Notes: generated from the letters alone by a model not told the origin. 64,000 nt of DNA from Bacteroides fragilis (GCF_019583405.1 NZ_SZUU01000001.1:310001-374000); one strand, 5' to 3'; shown: positions 1-9,600, numbered from the stretch's first letter. A program made the numbers and translations.

Positions 1-307
1 TATTTTTTTGGGGGGGTAATACCTTGATTTTTCAAGTTTTCAATATAATTATTTACTTCTGAATTGTTTCATAAGGATTTTTTTATTTCTTCAAAAAACA
101 AGTTATTGAAGGAAGGAATGTCGAAGTAACTTGGCTAAATGAATTTATAAGTTTGATTAAATCTTAAATATATAAGCCAAAAAAGGTTTGTTCGAATGGA
201 TATTCCTGTGATTTGTACCAATTGGGCTTTGAATAACTGATATATTAATATAAATCTGTTTGTGAAGTTAAAATAATAGGTTCTATAACAAACGGGGTTT
301 AGAACAA

Positions 308-354
308 AAAATTGAGAAAAATAACATTGTAACATGTTTGCAACTTGGTTGCAA
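308..354 (+). promoter_or_regulatory. Probable promoter with overlapping 17-bp operator palindrome
   Basis: A 7-3-7 perfect palindrome, TTGCAAC-TTG-GTTGCAA, lies at 338-354. It overlaps a -7-like box CATGTTTG (333-340, one mismatch to TAnnTTTG), with ATTG at 311-314 as a -33 match. An operator on top of the -7 box is what a repressor would use. The downstream genes are a metal-efflux set, so a metal-responsive repressor is the obvious guess, but the regulator is not in this window. The site also argues against translation starting at the ATG at 334. Bases 1-300 show no gene I can support. Confidence 0.5.
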
Positions 355-396
355 GAAATATACTCTATTTTTGTCCCGAAAGTAAAAACCAAACAG

Positions 397-819
397 ATGA
401 AGCGTATCTTTTTCGTATATCCACTTGCCATAGCGACACTATTCTTAATAGTGCTTTCCGCTATTCCGCATCACCATCATAAAGAGATGATGTGTACGGT
501 GATGGAATTATGTGAACAAGACGATATCTACAATGATGGGCATACGGATCATGAGGCGGGGCAAGATGCACATAATGAAAACACCTGTGTATCACAAGCT
601 GGTTATATTTTTCCTTCCAGCGTTGATAAAAGTAATCTGCATGATGGAAGCCTGATGAATATCCACTTGCCGGTTCTATATCTGTTTGCTGACATTCTGA
701 CTATTCATTTCGATATACCAATCTCTGAAAACACATACGATAGGTATGTTGTCTCTTATACGTCCGTAGTGCTGGGTGAGAGCAGCGGATTGCGTGCTCC
801 TCCCTATTTTTTCTCTTAA
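397..819 (+). CDS. Small His-rich exported/membrane-anchored protein (DUF6769-like)
   Basis: This 140-residue protein starts with a hydrophobic segment (about residues 4-22) that looks like a signal peptide or anchor. A HHHH run follows directly, then a His/Asp/Cys-rich stretch to about residue 65. It resembles small Bacteroides proteins found beside CusA/CzcA efflux genes (DUF6769 type, from memory). A metal-binding role in the periplasm is inferred from the His clusters and from the CusB/CusA/TolC genes downstream; no enzyme motif is visible. The frame is open from 334, but the ATG at 397 is chosen because it precedes the signal peptide and because the promoter and operator occupy 308-354. 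Confidence 0.6.
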   Translation: MKRIFFVYPLAIATLFLIVLSAIPHHHHKEMMCTVMELCEQDDIYNDGHTDHEAGQDAHNENTCVSQAGYIFPSSVDKSNLHDGSLMNIHLPVLYLFADILTIHFDIPISENTYDRYVVSYTSVVLGESSGLRAPPYFFS

Positions 820-866
820 GTATTTATTGCAGGGTTTATAATACTGTAATATCTGCTATTCTTTCC

Positions 867-886
867 GGTAACTGTAATCAGTTACC
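867..886 (+). terminator. Weak hairpin after the His-rich gene
   Basis: GGTAACT and AGTTACC form a perfect 7-bp stem with a 6-base loop, 48 bases after the stop codon. Only a loosely T-rich stretch follows, so it may be a weak terminator or just a structured 3' end. Confidence 0.3.
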
Positions 887-919
887 TCCAATATTTATCT
901 TTTGATAATTAGATTTCAC

Positions 920-1250
920 CACTTTGGGAGAAAGCCCAAACGAACCAGAATCGGTAATGACAGGGATATGTGCTCTGACTGTTTATGACACGGTTAAAAC
1001 TTTCTTGGCTAATCAATTATGGAACAAAATATGAGGTTGTCAATCAATGTGAAATCGAAATTTTGGATAGACGATATTTTCCCTTTCAGATAGACCATTG
1101 CTGCCTGAACAGGGCTTCTTGGGGGCAACGATTATTAGTTCGGTGATATGCTTGCAGATGCCGGAATGGGTATTCTCAGTATTCGTGTTGTTTATTGGCA
1201 CTATTCTGTATTACAGAGGAAACTCTCAAACAAAAAAAATGGGGGAGTAG
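920..1250 (+). pseudogene. Degraded coding relic, probably of a membrane protein
   Basis: The 507-bp gap before the CusB-like gene has no intact gene but reads as broken coding sequence. At 1116-1250 one frame gives 44 codons of hydrophobic membrane-like sequence (beginning FLGATIISSV, ending in a TAG at 1248-1250). An overlapping frame gives a stretch beginning GDMLADAGMG. This pattern fits a transporter C-terminus that has taken several indels. The family cannot be settled by eye; cation-efflux proteins and TauE-like exporters are both possible. I see nothing else in 820-1326 apart from the hairpin listed separately. Confidence 0.3.
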
Positions 1251-1326
1251 CCTTGTCTTTGCGTTGTTTTACAATGGTTGGCAAGGTTGTCCTTCCTTTT
1301 CAATTCAACTTTAAAATATAACAAAA

Positions 1327-2535
1327 ATGAAAATATATATATTTATTATACTGGCTGCGGCCACTTCAATCTCCCTGATATCTTGCGATTCGAAACAGAG
1401 TGACACCCGCTCGGCCTCTTCCTCAGAGGTTCACCGGAATGACGACGGTCATGATCATCGGGAAAGTGATGGAGACAACCATAGTGAAATAGAGAACTCC
1501 GGCAAGGGACATGAGGACGAAATCATTTTCACTCGGCAACAGGCGGAAGCTATCGGGTTGGAGATATATAATGTGGTACCCGGATCTTTTGCACAGGTAA
1601 TCAGAACCAGCGGACAGATACAGGCAGCCCAAGGAGATGAAGAAACTATTGTCGCCACGACCAATGGTGTCGTATCTTTTCCCGGACAAAACATCATCGA
1701 AGGAGCAACTGTTGGCGTGGGAAGTACTATTGTAACCATTTCAGCTAAAAATCTTTATGAAGGAGATCCGGTGGCAAAAGCCAAGATTGCCTATGAAACT
1801 GCCTTGAAAGAGTATCAGCGTGCAGAAGGTCTGGTAAAGGATAAGATTATTTCCGCTAAAGAGTTCGAACAGACTCGTATGAAATATGAAAATGCCAGAA
1901 CTGCTTATGAAGCCCAAGCTGCCAATGTAACTGTTTCCGGGGTAAAAGTTACTTCTCCCATCAGTGGATATGTCAAAAACAGGCTGGTGAGTCAGGGGGA
2001 ATACGTGACTGTCGGACAGCCTGTTGCTACAATTTCCAAGAACCGGAGATTGCAACTGCGAGCCGATGTTTCAGAAAACTATTTCAATGAACTTAAAAAA
2101 ATCAGGGGAGCCAACTTCATGGTATCCTACAATAACAAGGTTTATAGGTTGGAAGATCTTCACGGGCGTTTATTATCCTTTGGCAAAGCCGCTGCTGAAT
2201 CTTCTTTCTATATCCCGATTACTTTTGAATTCGATAATATCGGTGATTTCATTCCCGGTTCTTATGTAGAGGTATACCTGCTCACCACTCCCCAAAATAA
2301 CGTATTTTCCATTCCTGTTACTGCATTGACGGAAGAACAGGGTATCTATTTTGTCTACCTGCAAATAGCAGAGGAGGAGTTCGTGAAGCGTGAAGTCGGT
2401 ATCGGAGAGAGTGACGGTAAAAACGTGAGAATACTTTCCGGCTTGAAAGAGGGGGAGAGAGTGGTCGTTAAAGGTGCTTATCAGGTAAAGATGGCTTCCA
2501 ATTCATCGGCGCTCCCCGAAGGCCATAGTCATTAA
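1327..2535 (+). CDS. RND efflux periplasmic adaptor, CusB/CzcB type
   Basis: Membrane-fusion subunit that links an inner-membrane RND pump to a TolC-like channel in metal-ion efflux. The 402-residue protein has a lipoprotein signal with lipobox LISC (Cys about residue 20), so it is anchored in a membrane on the periplasmic side. A His/Asp-rich segment (about 37-65) follows, which is common in metal-exporting adaptors. Then come a lipoyl/barrel-sandwich half, a helical hairpin (about 150-190), the second lipoyl half with a TSPISGYV motif, a beta-barrel, and a membrane-proximal domain. The C-terminus ends with GHSH. It is 18 bp upstream of the CusA-like gene and forms an operon with it and the TolC-like gene. 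Copper, silver or zinc/cobalt cannot be told apart from sequence alone. Confidence 0.9.
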   Translation: MKIYIFIILAAATSISLISCDSKQSDTRSASSSEVHRNDDGHDHRESDGDNHSEIENSGKGHEDEIIFTRQQAEAIGLEIYNVVPGSFAQVIRTSGQIQAAQGDEETIVATTNGVVSFPGQNIIEGATVGVGSTIVTISAKNLYEGDPVAKAKIAYETALKEYQRAEGLVKDKIISAKEFEQTRMKYENARTAYEAQAANVTVSGVKVTSPISGYVKNRLVSQGEYVTVGQPVATISKNRRLQLRADVSENYFNELKKIRGANFMVSYNNKVYRLEDLHGRLLSFGKAAAESSFYIPITFEFDNIGDFIPGSYVEVYLLTTPQNNVFSIPVTALTEEQGIYFVYLQIAEEEFVKREVGIGESDGKNVRILSGLKEGERVVVKGAYQVKMASNSSALPEGHSH

Positions 2536-2553
2536 TTATAAAAGGAAGAAATC

Positions 2554-5500
2554 ATGTTGAATAAAATTATAAAATTCTCTCTGAACAACCGTATTGTTGT
2601 TCTAATAGGGGCTCTATTGTTGATTATTGCGGGAACTTATACTGCCGTGAATATGGAAGTGGATGTTTTCCCGGATCTGAACGCCCCTACTGTTGTTGTG
2701 ATGACGGAGGCCAAAGGGATGGCTCCCGAAGAGGTGGAGCGCCTGGTGACTTTCCGGTAGAAACCGCTGTAAATGGTGCCACTGACGTACGTCGTGTGCG
2801 TTCTTCTTCTACTACAGGTTTTTCTATTGTATGGGTCGAATTTAATTGGGGTACGGATATTTATCGTGCCCGTCAGATAGTCTCCGAGAAGTTGGCTGTG
2901 TTGGGTGATGCCTTGCCTTCCAATGTGGGTAAGCCAACCTTGGGGCCCCAGTCCTCCATTCTGGGGGAGTTGCTTATTATCGGTTTGACCTCCGATAGTG
3001 TATCCCTACAGGATTTGCGAACGATGGCAGACTGGACTATCCGTCCTCGTTTGTTGTCTACTGGCGGTGTAGCCCAGGTAACAGTTTTAGGGGGGGGATA
3101 TTAAAGAGTACCAGATATTACTTGATCCGGGTAAGATGAAACATTATGGAATCGGCTTGAACGAGGTCATAGACGTAGTGAAAGATATGAATCAGAATGC
3201 CGCCGGTGGTGTTTTGTATGAATTTGGAAATGAATTTATTGTTCGTGGCGTATTATCCACTAATAAGGTGGAAACCCTTCGTAAGGCTGTAATTAAGAAT
3301 GTTGATGAAGTGCCCATTACACTGGAGAATATTGCTGAGGTTAAAATCGGTGCTAAGGCTCCCAAGATGGGACTGGCTTCCGAACGCGGTAAAGCCGGTA
3401 TATTGTTGACTGTTACCAAGCAACCCAACACAAGTACCCTTGATCTGACCGGTAAGTTGGATAAGTCTTTGGAGGATTTGCAAAAGGTACTGCCTAAAGA
3501 TGTGAAGGTTACTACCGATATTTTCCGCCAATCCCGTTTTATTAATAATTCGATTGATAATGTTCAGAAGTCTTTATATGAAGGCGGTGTCTTCGTAATT
3601 ATTGTATTGCTCCTATTCCTGATGAATATACGTACTACTGTTATTTCATTGATTACTATACCGCTTTCGGTTATTGTAGCTATTCTTACTCTGAAGGCTT
3701 TGGGGCTTACCATCAATACGATGAGTTTGGGAGGTATTGCCATTGCTATCGGTTCTTTAGTAGATGATGCAATTGTGGATGTGGAGAATGTATTCAAACG
3801 CTTGCGGGAGAACAGGCAAAAACCTAAAGAGGAACAAAAAAACGTTCTGACAGTTGTCTTTGAGGCTTCTAAGGAAGTACGTATGCCTATCTTAAACTCT
3901 ACTCTGATTATTGTAGCCAGTTTTGTTCCTCTTTTCTTCCTTTCCGGAATGGAAGGCAGGATGTTGGCACCGTTGGGCATTACTTTCGTTATTTCACTTT
4001 TTGCTTCCACTGTAGTTGCTCTGACCCTTACACCGGTTTTATGCAGTTACTTGCTGAATAAACCAAAGAACAATGGTGAGGAGCGTGACCCTTATCTGGT
4101 TCGTAAGTTGAAATCCGGTTATGGGATGGCTTTGCAGTGGACGTTATGCCATAAGAAAGTGGTTTTGGGAGCTATCGGAGCCATTTTGATTGTTTCGTTG
4201 GTGATGATGGCTTCCTTTGGACGTAGTTTTCTTCCGCCTTTCAATGAAGGCTCGTTCACCGTGAGCATCAGTACTTTGCCTGGTATTTCTCTGGAAGAGT
4301 CTGATAAGATAGGCCGGATGGCCGAAGATATACTTCTCTCGGTACCGGAGGTACAGACTGTAGGACGAAAGACCGGACGTGCTGAACTGGATGAGCATGC
4401 CTTGGGTGTGAACACTTCCGAAATAGAGGCGCCGTTTATACTCGACAAGCGTTCAAAGGATGAAGTTCTGACAGAAATCCGGGAGAAAATAAAGGTTATT
4501 CCGGGTGTGAATATTGAGATTGGTGCACCTATTACACACCGTATCAATGCTATGTTATCCGGATCGAGAGCTAATATCGCCATAAAGCTGTTTGGTACGG
4601 ACTTGAACAGGATGTATGAAATCGGAAATCAGATAAAAAATTCGATTCAGGATATTGAAGGTGTAGCCGACCTGAATGTGGAGCAGCAGGTAGAACGTCC
4701 ACAGTTAAAGATCGAGCCCAAACGGGAGATGTTGGCTAAATACGGCGTTACACTTCCTCAGTTTGGTGATATTGTAAATGTCATGCTGGGAGGTGAGGCA
4801 GTGTCTCAGGTATATGAGGAAAATAGGTCTTTTGATTTGACGCTGAAGGTGAATGATGCCAGTCGTGCGAGTGCCGAGAGAATACGCAAGCTGATCGTGG
4901 ACGCCAATGGTCGTAAAGTGCCGTTGGAAAATATTGCCAATGTGACATCATCGATGGGGCCTAATACAATTAGCCGTGAGAATGTGGCTCGTAAGATTGT
5001 TATTTCAGCCAATGTTGCCGGTCGTGATTTACGGGGAGTAGTAAATGATATTCAGTCGAAAGTTGACAGTGAGATACAATTACCCGAAGGATATCATATT
5101 GAATATGGCGGACAGTTTGAAAGTGAGCAGGCTGCTTCGCGTATTATCACTATCACTTCCATTTTCTCTATCCTGGTTATTTTCCTGCTCTTGTTCAAAG
5201 AGTTCAAGAGTGCGACTCAGTCATTGGTAATCCTGCTGAATCTGCCACTTGCACTGATTGGAGGCGTATTCAGTATCTATTTTACATCCGGTATATTGAG
5301 TATTCCGGCCATTATCGGGTTCATTTCTCTTTTTGGTATTGCGACCCGTAACGGCATGCTGTTGATAGACAGGTATAACAATTTGCGAGCTTCAGGGATG
5401 TCTGTGAACGACAGTATCCTGCACGGTTCTCTGGACCGTTTGAATCCGATTCTGATGACGGCTTTGTCTTCTGGATTGGCGTTGATACCACTGGCATTGG

Positions 5501-5667
5501 GAGGTGAACTGCCCGGTAATGAAATTCAAAGTCCTATGGCCAAAGTTATCTTGGGAGGGCTTTTGAGTTCAACCATCCTCAATGGATTTATTATTCCTGT
5601 TATGTACCTGTATATCAGTCGTAAACAAGAAAAGAAAATTGAAACAATTGAACTAACTGAAGACTAA
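2554..5667 (+). pseudogene. CusA/CzcA-type heavy-metal RND pump, interrupted by two frameshifts
   Basis: Inner-membrane proton-driven metal pump. The reading frame is open from 2554 to a stop at 2760, continues one frame over to 3104, and returns to the first frame until 5667. At about 2754 one C appears to be missing: the family pattern [14 protein letters not shown] is restored by adding a base. At 3090-3097 a run of eight Gs has one more than needed for [10 protein letters not shown]. The two indels cancel, so the intact protein would be 1,037 residues, the usual size. Recognisable parts include the N-terminal helix, the GLTINTMSLGG segment with the charged DDAIVDVENV transmembrane motif, and the large periplasmic loops. 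It is either inactive, phase-variable at the G tract, or affected by sequencing error. Confidence 0.9.
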
Positions 5668-5668
5668 A

Positions 5669-6844
5669 ATGAGAACAATTATATTAATAATGGCGTTGCT
5701 GGCAAGTGTGTCACTTGTCGCCCAAGAAAACATAAACAGCATACTTTTCTCCATTGAGGAGAATAATTCAACCCTGAAAGCATTGAGAGAAGAAACAAAC
5801 GCTCAGAAATTGGGGAATAAAACAGGTATATACTTGTCCGACCCTGATGTAGAGTTTGGTTATCTTTGGGGAAATCCCGGAAAGACCGGTAATCGTCAGG
5901 ATTTCAGTATCAAACAGACTTTTGACATTCCGACCCTTACCGGGATGCGAAGTCGCTTGGCCGGCAACCAGAATAAGCTGGTAGAACTTCAGTATGCTTC
6001 TGAAAGAATTAACCTGCTTTTGGAGGCGAAGCAATATTGCATCGATCTGGTTTATTATAACGGTTTGAAAAAAGAACTTGAAGTCCGGTTACGACATGCA
6101 CAAGCCATAGCCGATGCTTATCGACAACGACTGGATCGTGGAGACGCCAGTATTCTGGAGTACAATAAGGTTCAGTTGAATCTTTCCACCGTGCAAGGGG
6201 AGATGTCGAGAATAGAAGTGGAGAGGAACGCTCTTCTTTCCGAACTCAAACGATTGAATGGTGGTATAGATGTGATTTTTGAGGCAAGCAACTATTCTCC
6301 GGCTTCGCTGCCTGCTAATTTTGAAGACTGGTATCTGTCGGCTCAACAAAAGAATCCGTTACTGCAATATGTAAAGCAACAGATAGAGGTCGGTAAGGAG
6401 CAGGTTAAGCTCAGTAAGGCCATGATGCTTCCGAAGTTTTCAGCTGGTTATTCGCTGGAAAGGACCCTTGGACAAAAATACCAAGGGGTGAGTGTGGGAA
6501 TTTCCATCCCTTTATGGGAAAATAAGAATCGGGTGAAGCAGGCTAAAGCCGGTGTTTTGGCGGCACAGGCCAGGGAGCAGGATAGTAAACAACAGTTTTA
6601 TGACAGGCTCCAGAATTTATATATGCGTGCCAGTGGTCTCCAGCAAACGGCTATCGGCTACCGCAAGTCACTCAAGACACTCAATAATACCACGCTACTA
6701 ATGAAAGCGCTGGATGTAGGTGAGATATCTTTGTTAAACTATATCGTCGAGATTGGCCTGTATTATGACACGGTTAATCAGACGTTGGCTACCGAACGTG
6801 ATTTTGAAAAGATTTTGGCGGATTTGTCTGCTGTAGAACTCTGA
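5669..6844 (+). CDS. TolC/CusC-family outer-membrane efflux protein
   Basis: Outer-membrane channel of the tripartite efflux pump. The 391-residue protein has a cleavable signal peptide (about 1-18, ending SLVAQ) followed by the repeated helical and coiled-coil pattern of TolC proteins. There are two half-repeats, with LLEAKQYCIDLVYYNGLKKE in the first and the matching LGQKYQGVSVGISIPLWENKNR strand/turn region in the second. It begins one base after the stop of the CusA-like gene, so translation is probably coupled. It is the third component with the CusB- and CusA-like genes. It has no lipobox, unlike E. coli CusC. Confidence 0.88.
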   Translation: MRTIILIMALLASVSLVAQENINSILFSIEENNSTLKALREETNAQKLGNKTGIYLSDPDVEFGYLWGNPGKTGNRQDFSIKQTFDIPTLTGMRSRLAGNQNKLVELQYASERINLLLEAKQYCIDLVYYNGLKKELEVRLRHAQAIADAYRQRLDRGDASILEYNKVQLNLSTVQGEMSRIEVERNALLSELKRLNGGIDVIFEASNYSPASLPANFEDWYLSAQQKNPLLQYVKQQIEVGKEQVKLSKAMMLPKFSAGYSLERTLGQKYQGVSVGISIPLWENKNRVKQAKAGVLAAQAREQDSKQQFYDRLQNLYMRASGLQQTAIGYRKSLKTLNNTTLLMKALDVGEISLLNYIVEIGLYYDTVNQTLATERDFEKILADLSAVEL

Positions 6845-6854
6845 GAAACGGCTT

Positions 6855-7091
6855 ATGAAGAAGCTAAAGAGACCATACTCTAAAAAGTGGAGAGGTCTAT
6901 CTGTCAAATGGATGTTTATTCTATTTACCGGTTTGGGGATTACATCAGGAGCTTGTTTTTGGATTTTTATTTCACGTTGTGGAAATGAGGACTGTTTTTT
7001 CAATTATGATCCATTGCCTGAAATGTTCATTGGTGGTGTAATAGGAGCGTTTCTATATATTTTTATATGGGGGATGATGTCTGATACGTGA
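6855..7091 (+). CDS. Small two-helix membrane protein
   Basis: A 78-residue protein starts 10 bases after the TolC-like gene and so probably belongs to the efflux operon. It has a basic N-terminus, a first transmembrane segment (about 18-40), a short loop with two Cys residues (SRCGNEDC) and a second segment (about 56-74). The layout resembles small Bacteroides proteins of the DUF6132 kind, which also carry Cys in the loop between two helices. A role in metal handling is suggested only by position and the Cys pair. I do not recognise a specific function. Confidence 0.55.
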   Translation: MKKLKRPYSKKWRGLSVKWMFILFTGLGITSGACFWIFISRCGNEDCFFNYDPLPEMFIGGVIGAFLYIFIWGMMSDT

Positions 7092-7270
7092 TATAGTTTA
7101 GGTAGTCCTGTACAAACGATAAGTTTTTCGCAGGACTACAAGTTTTTGCATTTTTTGATAAGTAATATTTGTATTTCATTAGTTATCCAGCTTTGAGGTA
7201 TTCCTAAAAAACATTAGTTTTCTTTATAAATGGTGGTAAAGTATAATCAGCATATTACCTATTTTATGGT

Positions 7271-7302
7271 ATTGAGCAGTCAATGAAAACTGTTTAATTT
7301 TG
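7271..7302 (+). promoter_or_regulatory. Bacteroidales sigma-70-type promoter
   Basis: TAATTTTG at 7295-7302 matches the -7 consensus TAnnTTTG, and ATTG at 7271-7274 lies 20 bp upstream as a -33 box. It points at the truncated receptor-like gene, whose ATG is 23 bases downstream. Confidence 0.5.
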
Positions 7303-7324
7303 CGTCTGTTTAGTTTTCTTCGGA

Positions 7325-7876
7325 ATGAACATACGGATGAACCATATACTTTTATGCTTTTTATGGCTGTTTTCAGTCACTGTGTCCGCTCAGCAGGTGA
7401 AAACAGTTAAAGGATATGTCTGCGTTTTTTCCGAAGGTTTGGTGGAGAAAAGTTTGCCTTATGCGAGTGTGGTTGTTTTGGGAGGAAAGGATTCCACTTT
7501 CGTAAAGGGCATGGCTTGCGATACAAATGGGAACTTCAAGTTGCAGTTTATACCACAAAATCAAATGGAATATTTGTTGCGGATACGCTACACCGGTATG
7601 CCAACCATATTTCGGAAACTTGATCCGTATATGTTAGAAACTGATTGTGGATGTATTCTGATGGAAGGGGATATTGAACTGACAGAAGTGCTGGTGACTG
7701 CTTCCATCAAAGAAATAGACATGATAGGAGATACGACTGTTATTAATGCCTATGTCTATCGGACTCCAAAAGGCTCAAACTTGGGTGAATTAGTGAAAAA
7801 GATTCCGGGGCTGGAATACGATGATCGAGGTAAATCCTTTTTAATGAACAGGGTAACTTACTGTTGGACGATTTAG
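7325..7876 (+). pseudogene. Truncated N-terminus of an outer-membrane beta-barrel/TonB-receptor-like protein
   Basis: A signal peptide (ending VSAQQ at about residue 23) is followed by a carboxypeptidase-regulatory-like beta-sandwich domain (about 28-120, with the pattern PYASVVVLGGKDSTF) and the start of a plug-like region (LTEVLVTAS, then LGELVKKIPGLEYDDRGKSF). Proteins of this family normally continue for 600-800 more residues of beta-barrel. Here the frame stops after 183 residues. The last residues no longer fit the family and run into unrelated membrane-protein sequence, so this is most likely the left end of a deletion. The promoter upstream looks intact, so a short secreted product could still be made. 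Confidence 0.7.
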
Positions 7877-8188
7877 CTACTACTACTATTTCTCGGCGAA
7901 CATCATCCGGTGACACTGTTGGTGGGAATGTTGGGACTTATCGGTTCGATTTTTATGTTTGCCAGACTGCTGCGTCATGCCTCGTGGGATATGAGTTTAC
8001 GGTTCGGCTTTGCCACCGTCATTATTTTTTTGATAGCGGTAGAAGTATTTGATCGCATTCATTTGTTCCCCGGTCTGTGGAAAAATCCGGGTGAACATAA
8101 GCAGGAACTGCTTCTTATAGCGGCTTCCATCATTTTTACAGGGTGTTGTCTTGTATATAATAACCTATTAGTTTTAAAGAATAAATGA
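7877..8188 (+). pseudogene. C-terminal part of an unidentified membrane protein
   Basis: Directly after the TAG of the truncated receptor, in the same frame, about 103 codons encode a hydrophobic protein with three likely membrane helices (LVGMLGLIGSIFMFARLL, a middle segment around VIIFLIAVEVF, and LLLIAASIIFTGCCLVY). The first possible starts are a GTG at 7910 or an ATG at 7928; neither has a convincing ribosome binding site. The sequence before the GTG (LLLLFLGEHHP) still looks like coding sequence, so the true N-terminus has probably been lost in the same deletion. A functional small membrane protein starting at 7910 remains possible. Family not recognised. Confidence 0.45.
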
Positions 8189-8228
8189 AACTTCTTATAT
8201 TCAGGGTTATGCTTTTATATTTATACAC

Positions 8229-8271
8229 CAATGAAAAAATCCGGTTCATAACGAACCGGATTTTTTCATTG
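8229..8271. terminator. Strong bidirectional terminator
   Basis: A perfect 19-bp inverted repeat with a 5-base loop. The arms include AAAAAATCCGGTTC and GAACCGGATTTTTT, so a G/C-rich core is followed by a T run in either direction. It sits between convergent genes and can end both transcripts. Confidence 0.9.
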
Positions 8272-8294
8272 ATTTTTTGTATTCAAAATTTTCG

Positions 8295-8615
8295 TTATGC
8301 CTCTTTTATCTCTTCGCCCTTTTCGTCCAGAAGTACGATAACTTCCTGAGAATCTTTGGTTGTAAGAATCACCTTATAAACTTTACCGGTTTCTTTGTCA
8401 GCCGAATAAACTTCTTTGATTGAGGCACCTTCATAAGATTTAGCCAAGGTATTCATAACTGCATCCGGAAGTTTTTTGGCATCAATTTTCGTAAACTCAT
8501 CTTGTGGAGCTTGTGCCTGCGTTTCTACTGCCGTAGAGTTTTCAACTTCCTGTGCAAATGCTACAGAACTACCTAATCCCATTACCAATGCTACTGCTAC
8601 TAATACCTTTTTCAT
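8295..8615 (-). CDS. Small secreted protein, PepSY-like/DUF2874-type fold
   Basis: A 106-residue protein with a clear signal peptide (about 1-21, ending SVAFA before QEV). A Gln/Glu-rich linker leads into a 65-residue domain with the pattern LPDAVMNTLAKSYEGASIKEVY...YKVILTTKDSQEVIVLLDEKGE. This helix-plus-sheet pattern is typical of small periplasmic PepSY-like proteins that Bacteroides carry in many copies. The molecular role is unknown. The gene stands alone and ends at the strong hairpin at 8229-8271. Confidence 0.75.
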   Translation of the reverse strand: MKKVLVAVALVMGLGSSVAFAQEVENSTAVETQAQAPQDEFTKIDAKKLPDAVMNTLAKSYEGASIKEVYSADKETGKVYKVILTTKDSQEVIVLLDEKGEEIKEA

Positions 8616-8881
8616 GATCGTAATTTTTTAAATGATTATTAAAATTCTAACCTGTTATCTCTTGTACAAATAGTATTGCAAACGGGATGCCCAAAAAATA
8701 TTTGAAATATAAATCATTGAAAATTAATGTGTTGGTTGCTTGAAATAATGGTGGTGTGAAATAAATTATGTGGAATAGTGTAGAATTGGGGAACACAGTA
8801 TTGGGGAAAATAATATAAAGGGTGAGTATTGCTGTCGTCCGAATGTTTGAAGACATCGTTCCAAAACCATTATTTATAGGT

Positions 8882-8913
8882 ATTGTGCATCAAAGTGAAA
8901 TGCCGTAATTTTA
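8882..8913 (+). promoter_or_regulatory. Probable promoter of the TetR-type gene
   Basis: TAATTTTA at 8906-8913 (one mismatch to TAnnTTTG) with ATTG at 8882-8885, 20 bp upstream. The ATG of the regulator is 28 bases downstream. The gap 8616-8941 otherwise shows nothing I can name. Confidence 0.4.
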
Positions 8914-8941
8914 CGTCCGGAAACAAGATATTGTTCGTTAT

Positions 8942-9553
8942 ATGCAAACACTCAAATCGGATATACGCAACCGGATTCTGTCCGCCGCAAAAGAGCAATT
9001 TGTGCAGAGAGGATATTTGAAGACCTCTATGCGCGAAATAGCCGATGCTGTAGATGTAGGCGTAGGAAATCTCTATAACTATTTTGAGAATAAAGATGAG
9101 TTGTTTTGTGTGATACTTCGTCCTGTATCGGATGCTTTGGAGCGAATGCTGCAGGAACATCATGGAGCCAAAGGAGCAGATATCATGCTTATATGTTCCG
9201 AAGAGTATCTCAAGTCTGCTGTCGATGAATATATATCCTTGATAAACAAGCATGGTGAGCTGATGAAGATTCTATTGTTCCATTCACAAGGCTCTTCATT
9301 GGAAAAATTCAGGGAAGACTATACAAACCGTTCGACGGAGATTGTTAAAACATGGTTTGCCGAAATGAAAGAGAAGCATCCGGAAATCAATGTGGTGGTA
9401 TCGGATTTTATGATCCATCTGCAAGCAGTCTGGATGTTCACCCTTTTTGAAGAAATGTTGAAGCATGCTATCGATAGCAAGGAAATGGAGTATATCGTGC
9501 ATGAGTATATATTGTTTGAAATTCAAGGTTGGAGGGCTTTGCTGAGAGTATGA
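8942..9553 (+). CDS. TetR/AcrR-family transcriptional regulator
   Basis: A 203-residue DNA-binding regulator. The N-terminal HTH (about residues 8-55) shows the family signature: FVQRGYLKTSMREIADAVDV followed by GNLYNYFENKDELF. The rest is an all-helical ligand-binding/dimerisation domain. It is followed by a hairpin terminator and then the methyltransferase remnant and two ABC exporter genes on the same strand. Local repressors of this type usually control adjacent export genes, so the ABC pair is the likely target. The ligand is unknown. Confidence 0.88.
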   Translation: MQTLKSDIRNRILSAAKEQFVQRGYLKTSMREIADAVDVGVGNLYNYFENKDELFCVILRPVSDALERMLQEHHGAKGADIMLICSEEYLKSAVDEYISLINKHGELMKILLFHSQGSSLEKFREDYTNRSTEIVKTWFAEMKEKHPEINVVVSDFMIHLQAVWMFTLFEEMLKHAIDSKEMEYIVHEYILFEIQGWRALLRV

Positions 9554-9600
9554 GCAATAGAAGACAAAAATATAAATCGCCGTTTACCGGATTAAAATTG

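Noticed and set aside
135..431. A 98-codon open frame on the minus strand at the left edge
   Set aside because: It overlaps the start of the His-rich gene and its promoter, and its composition (many Phe/Tyr/Ile in no recognisable pattern) is that of an A/T-rich antisense frame.
920..1040. Resemblance of the relic TGICALTVYDTVK to the C-terminus of the molybdenum cofactor protein MoaC
   Set aside because: Only about a dozen residues fit and the following residues do not; a chance match in degraded DNA cannot be excluded.
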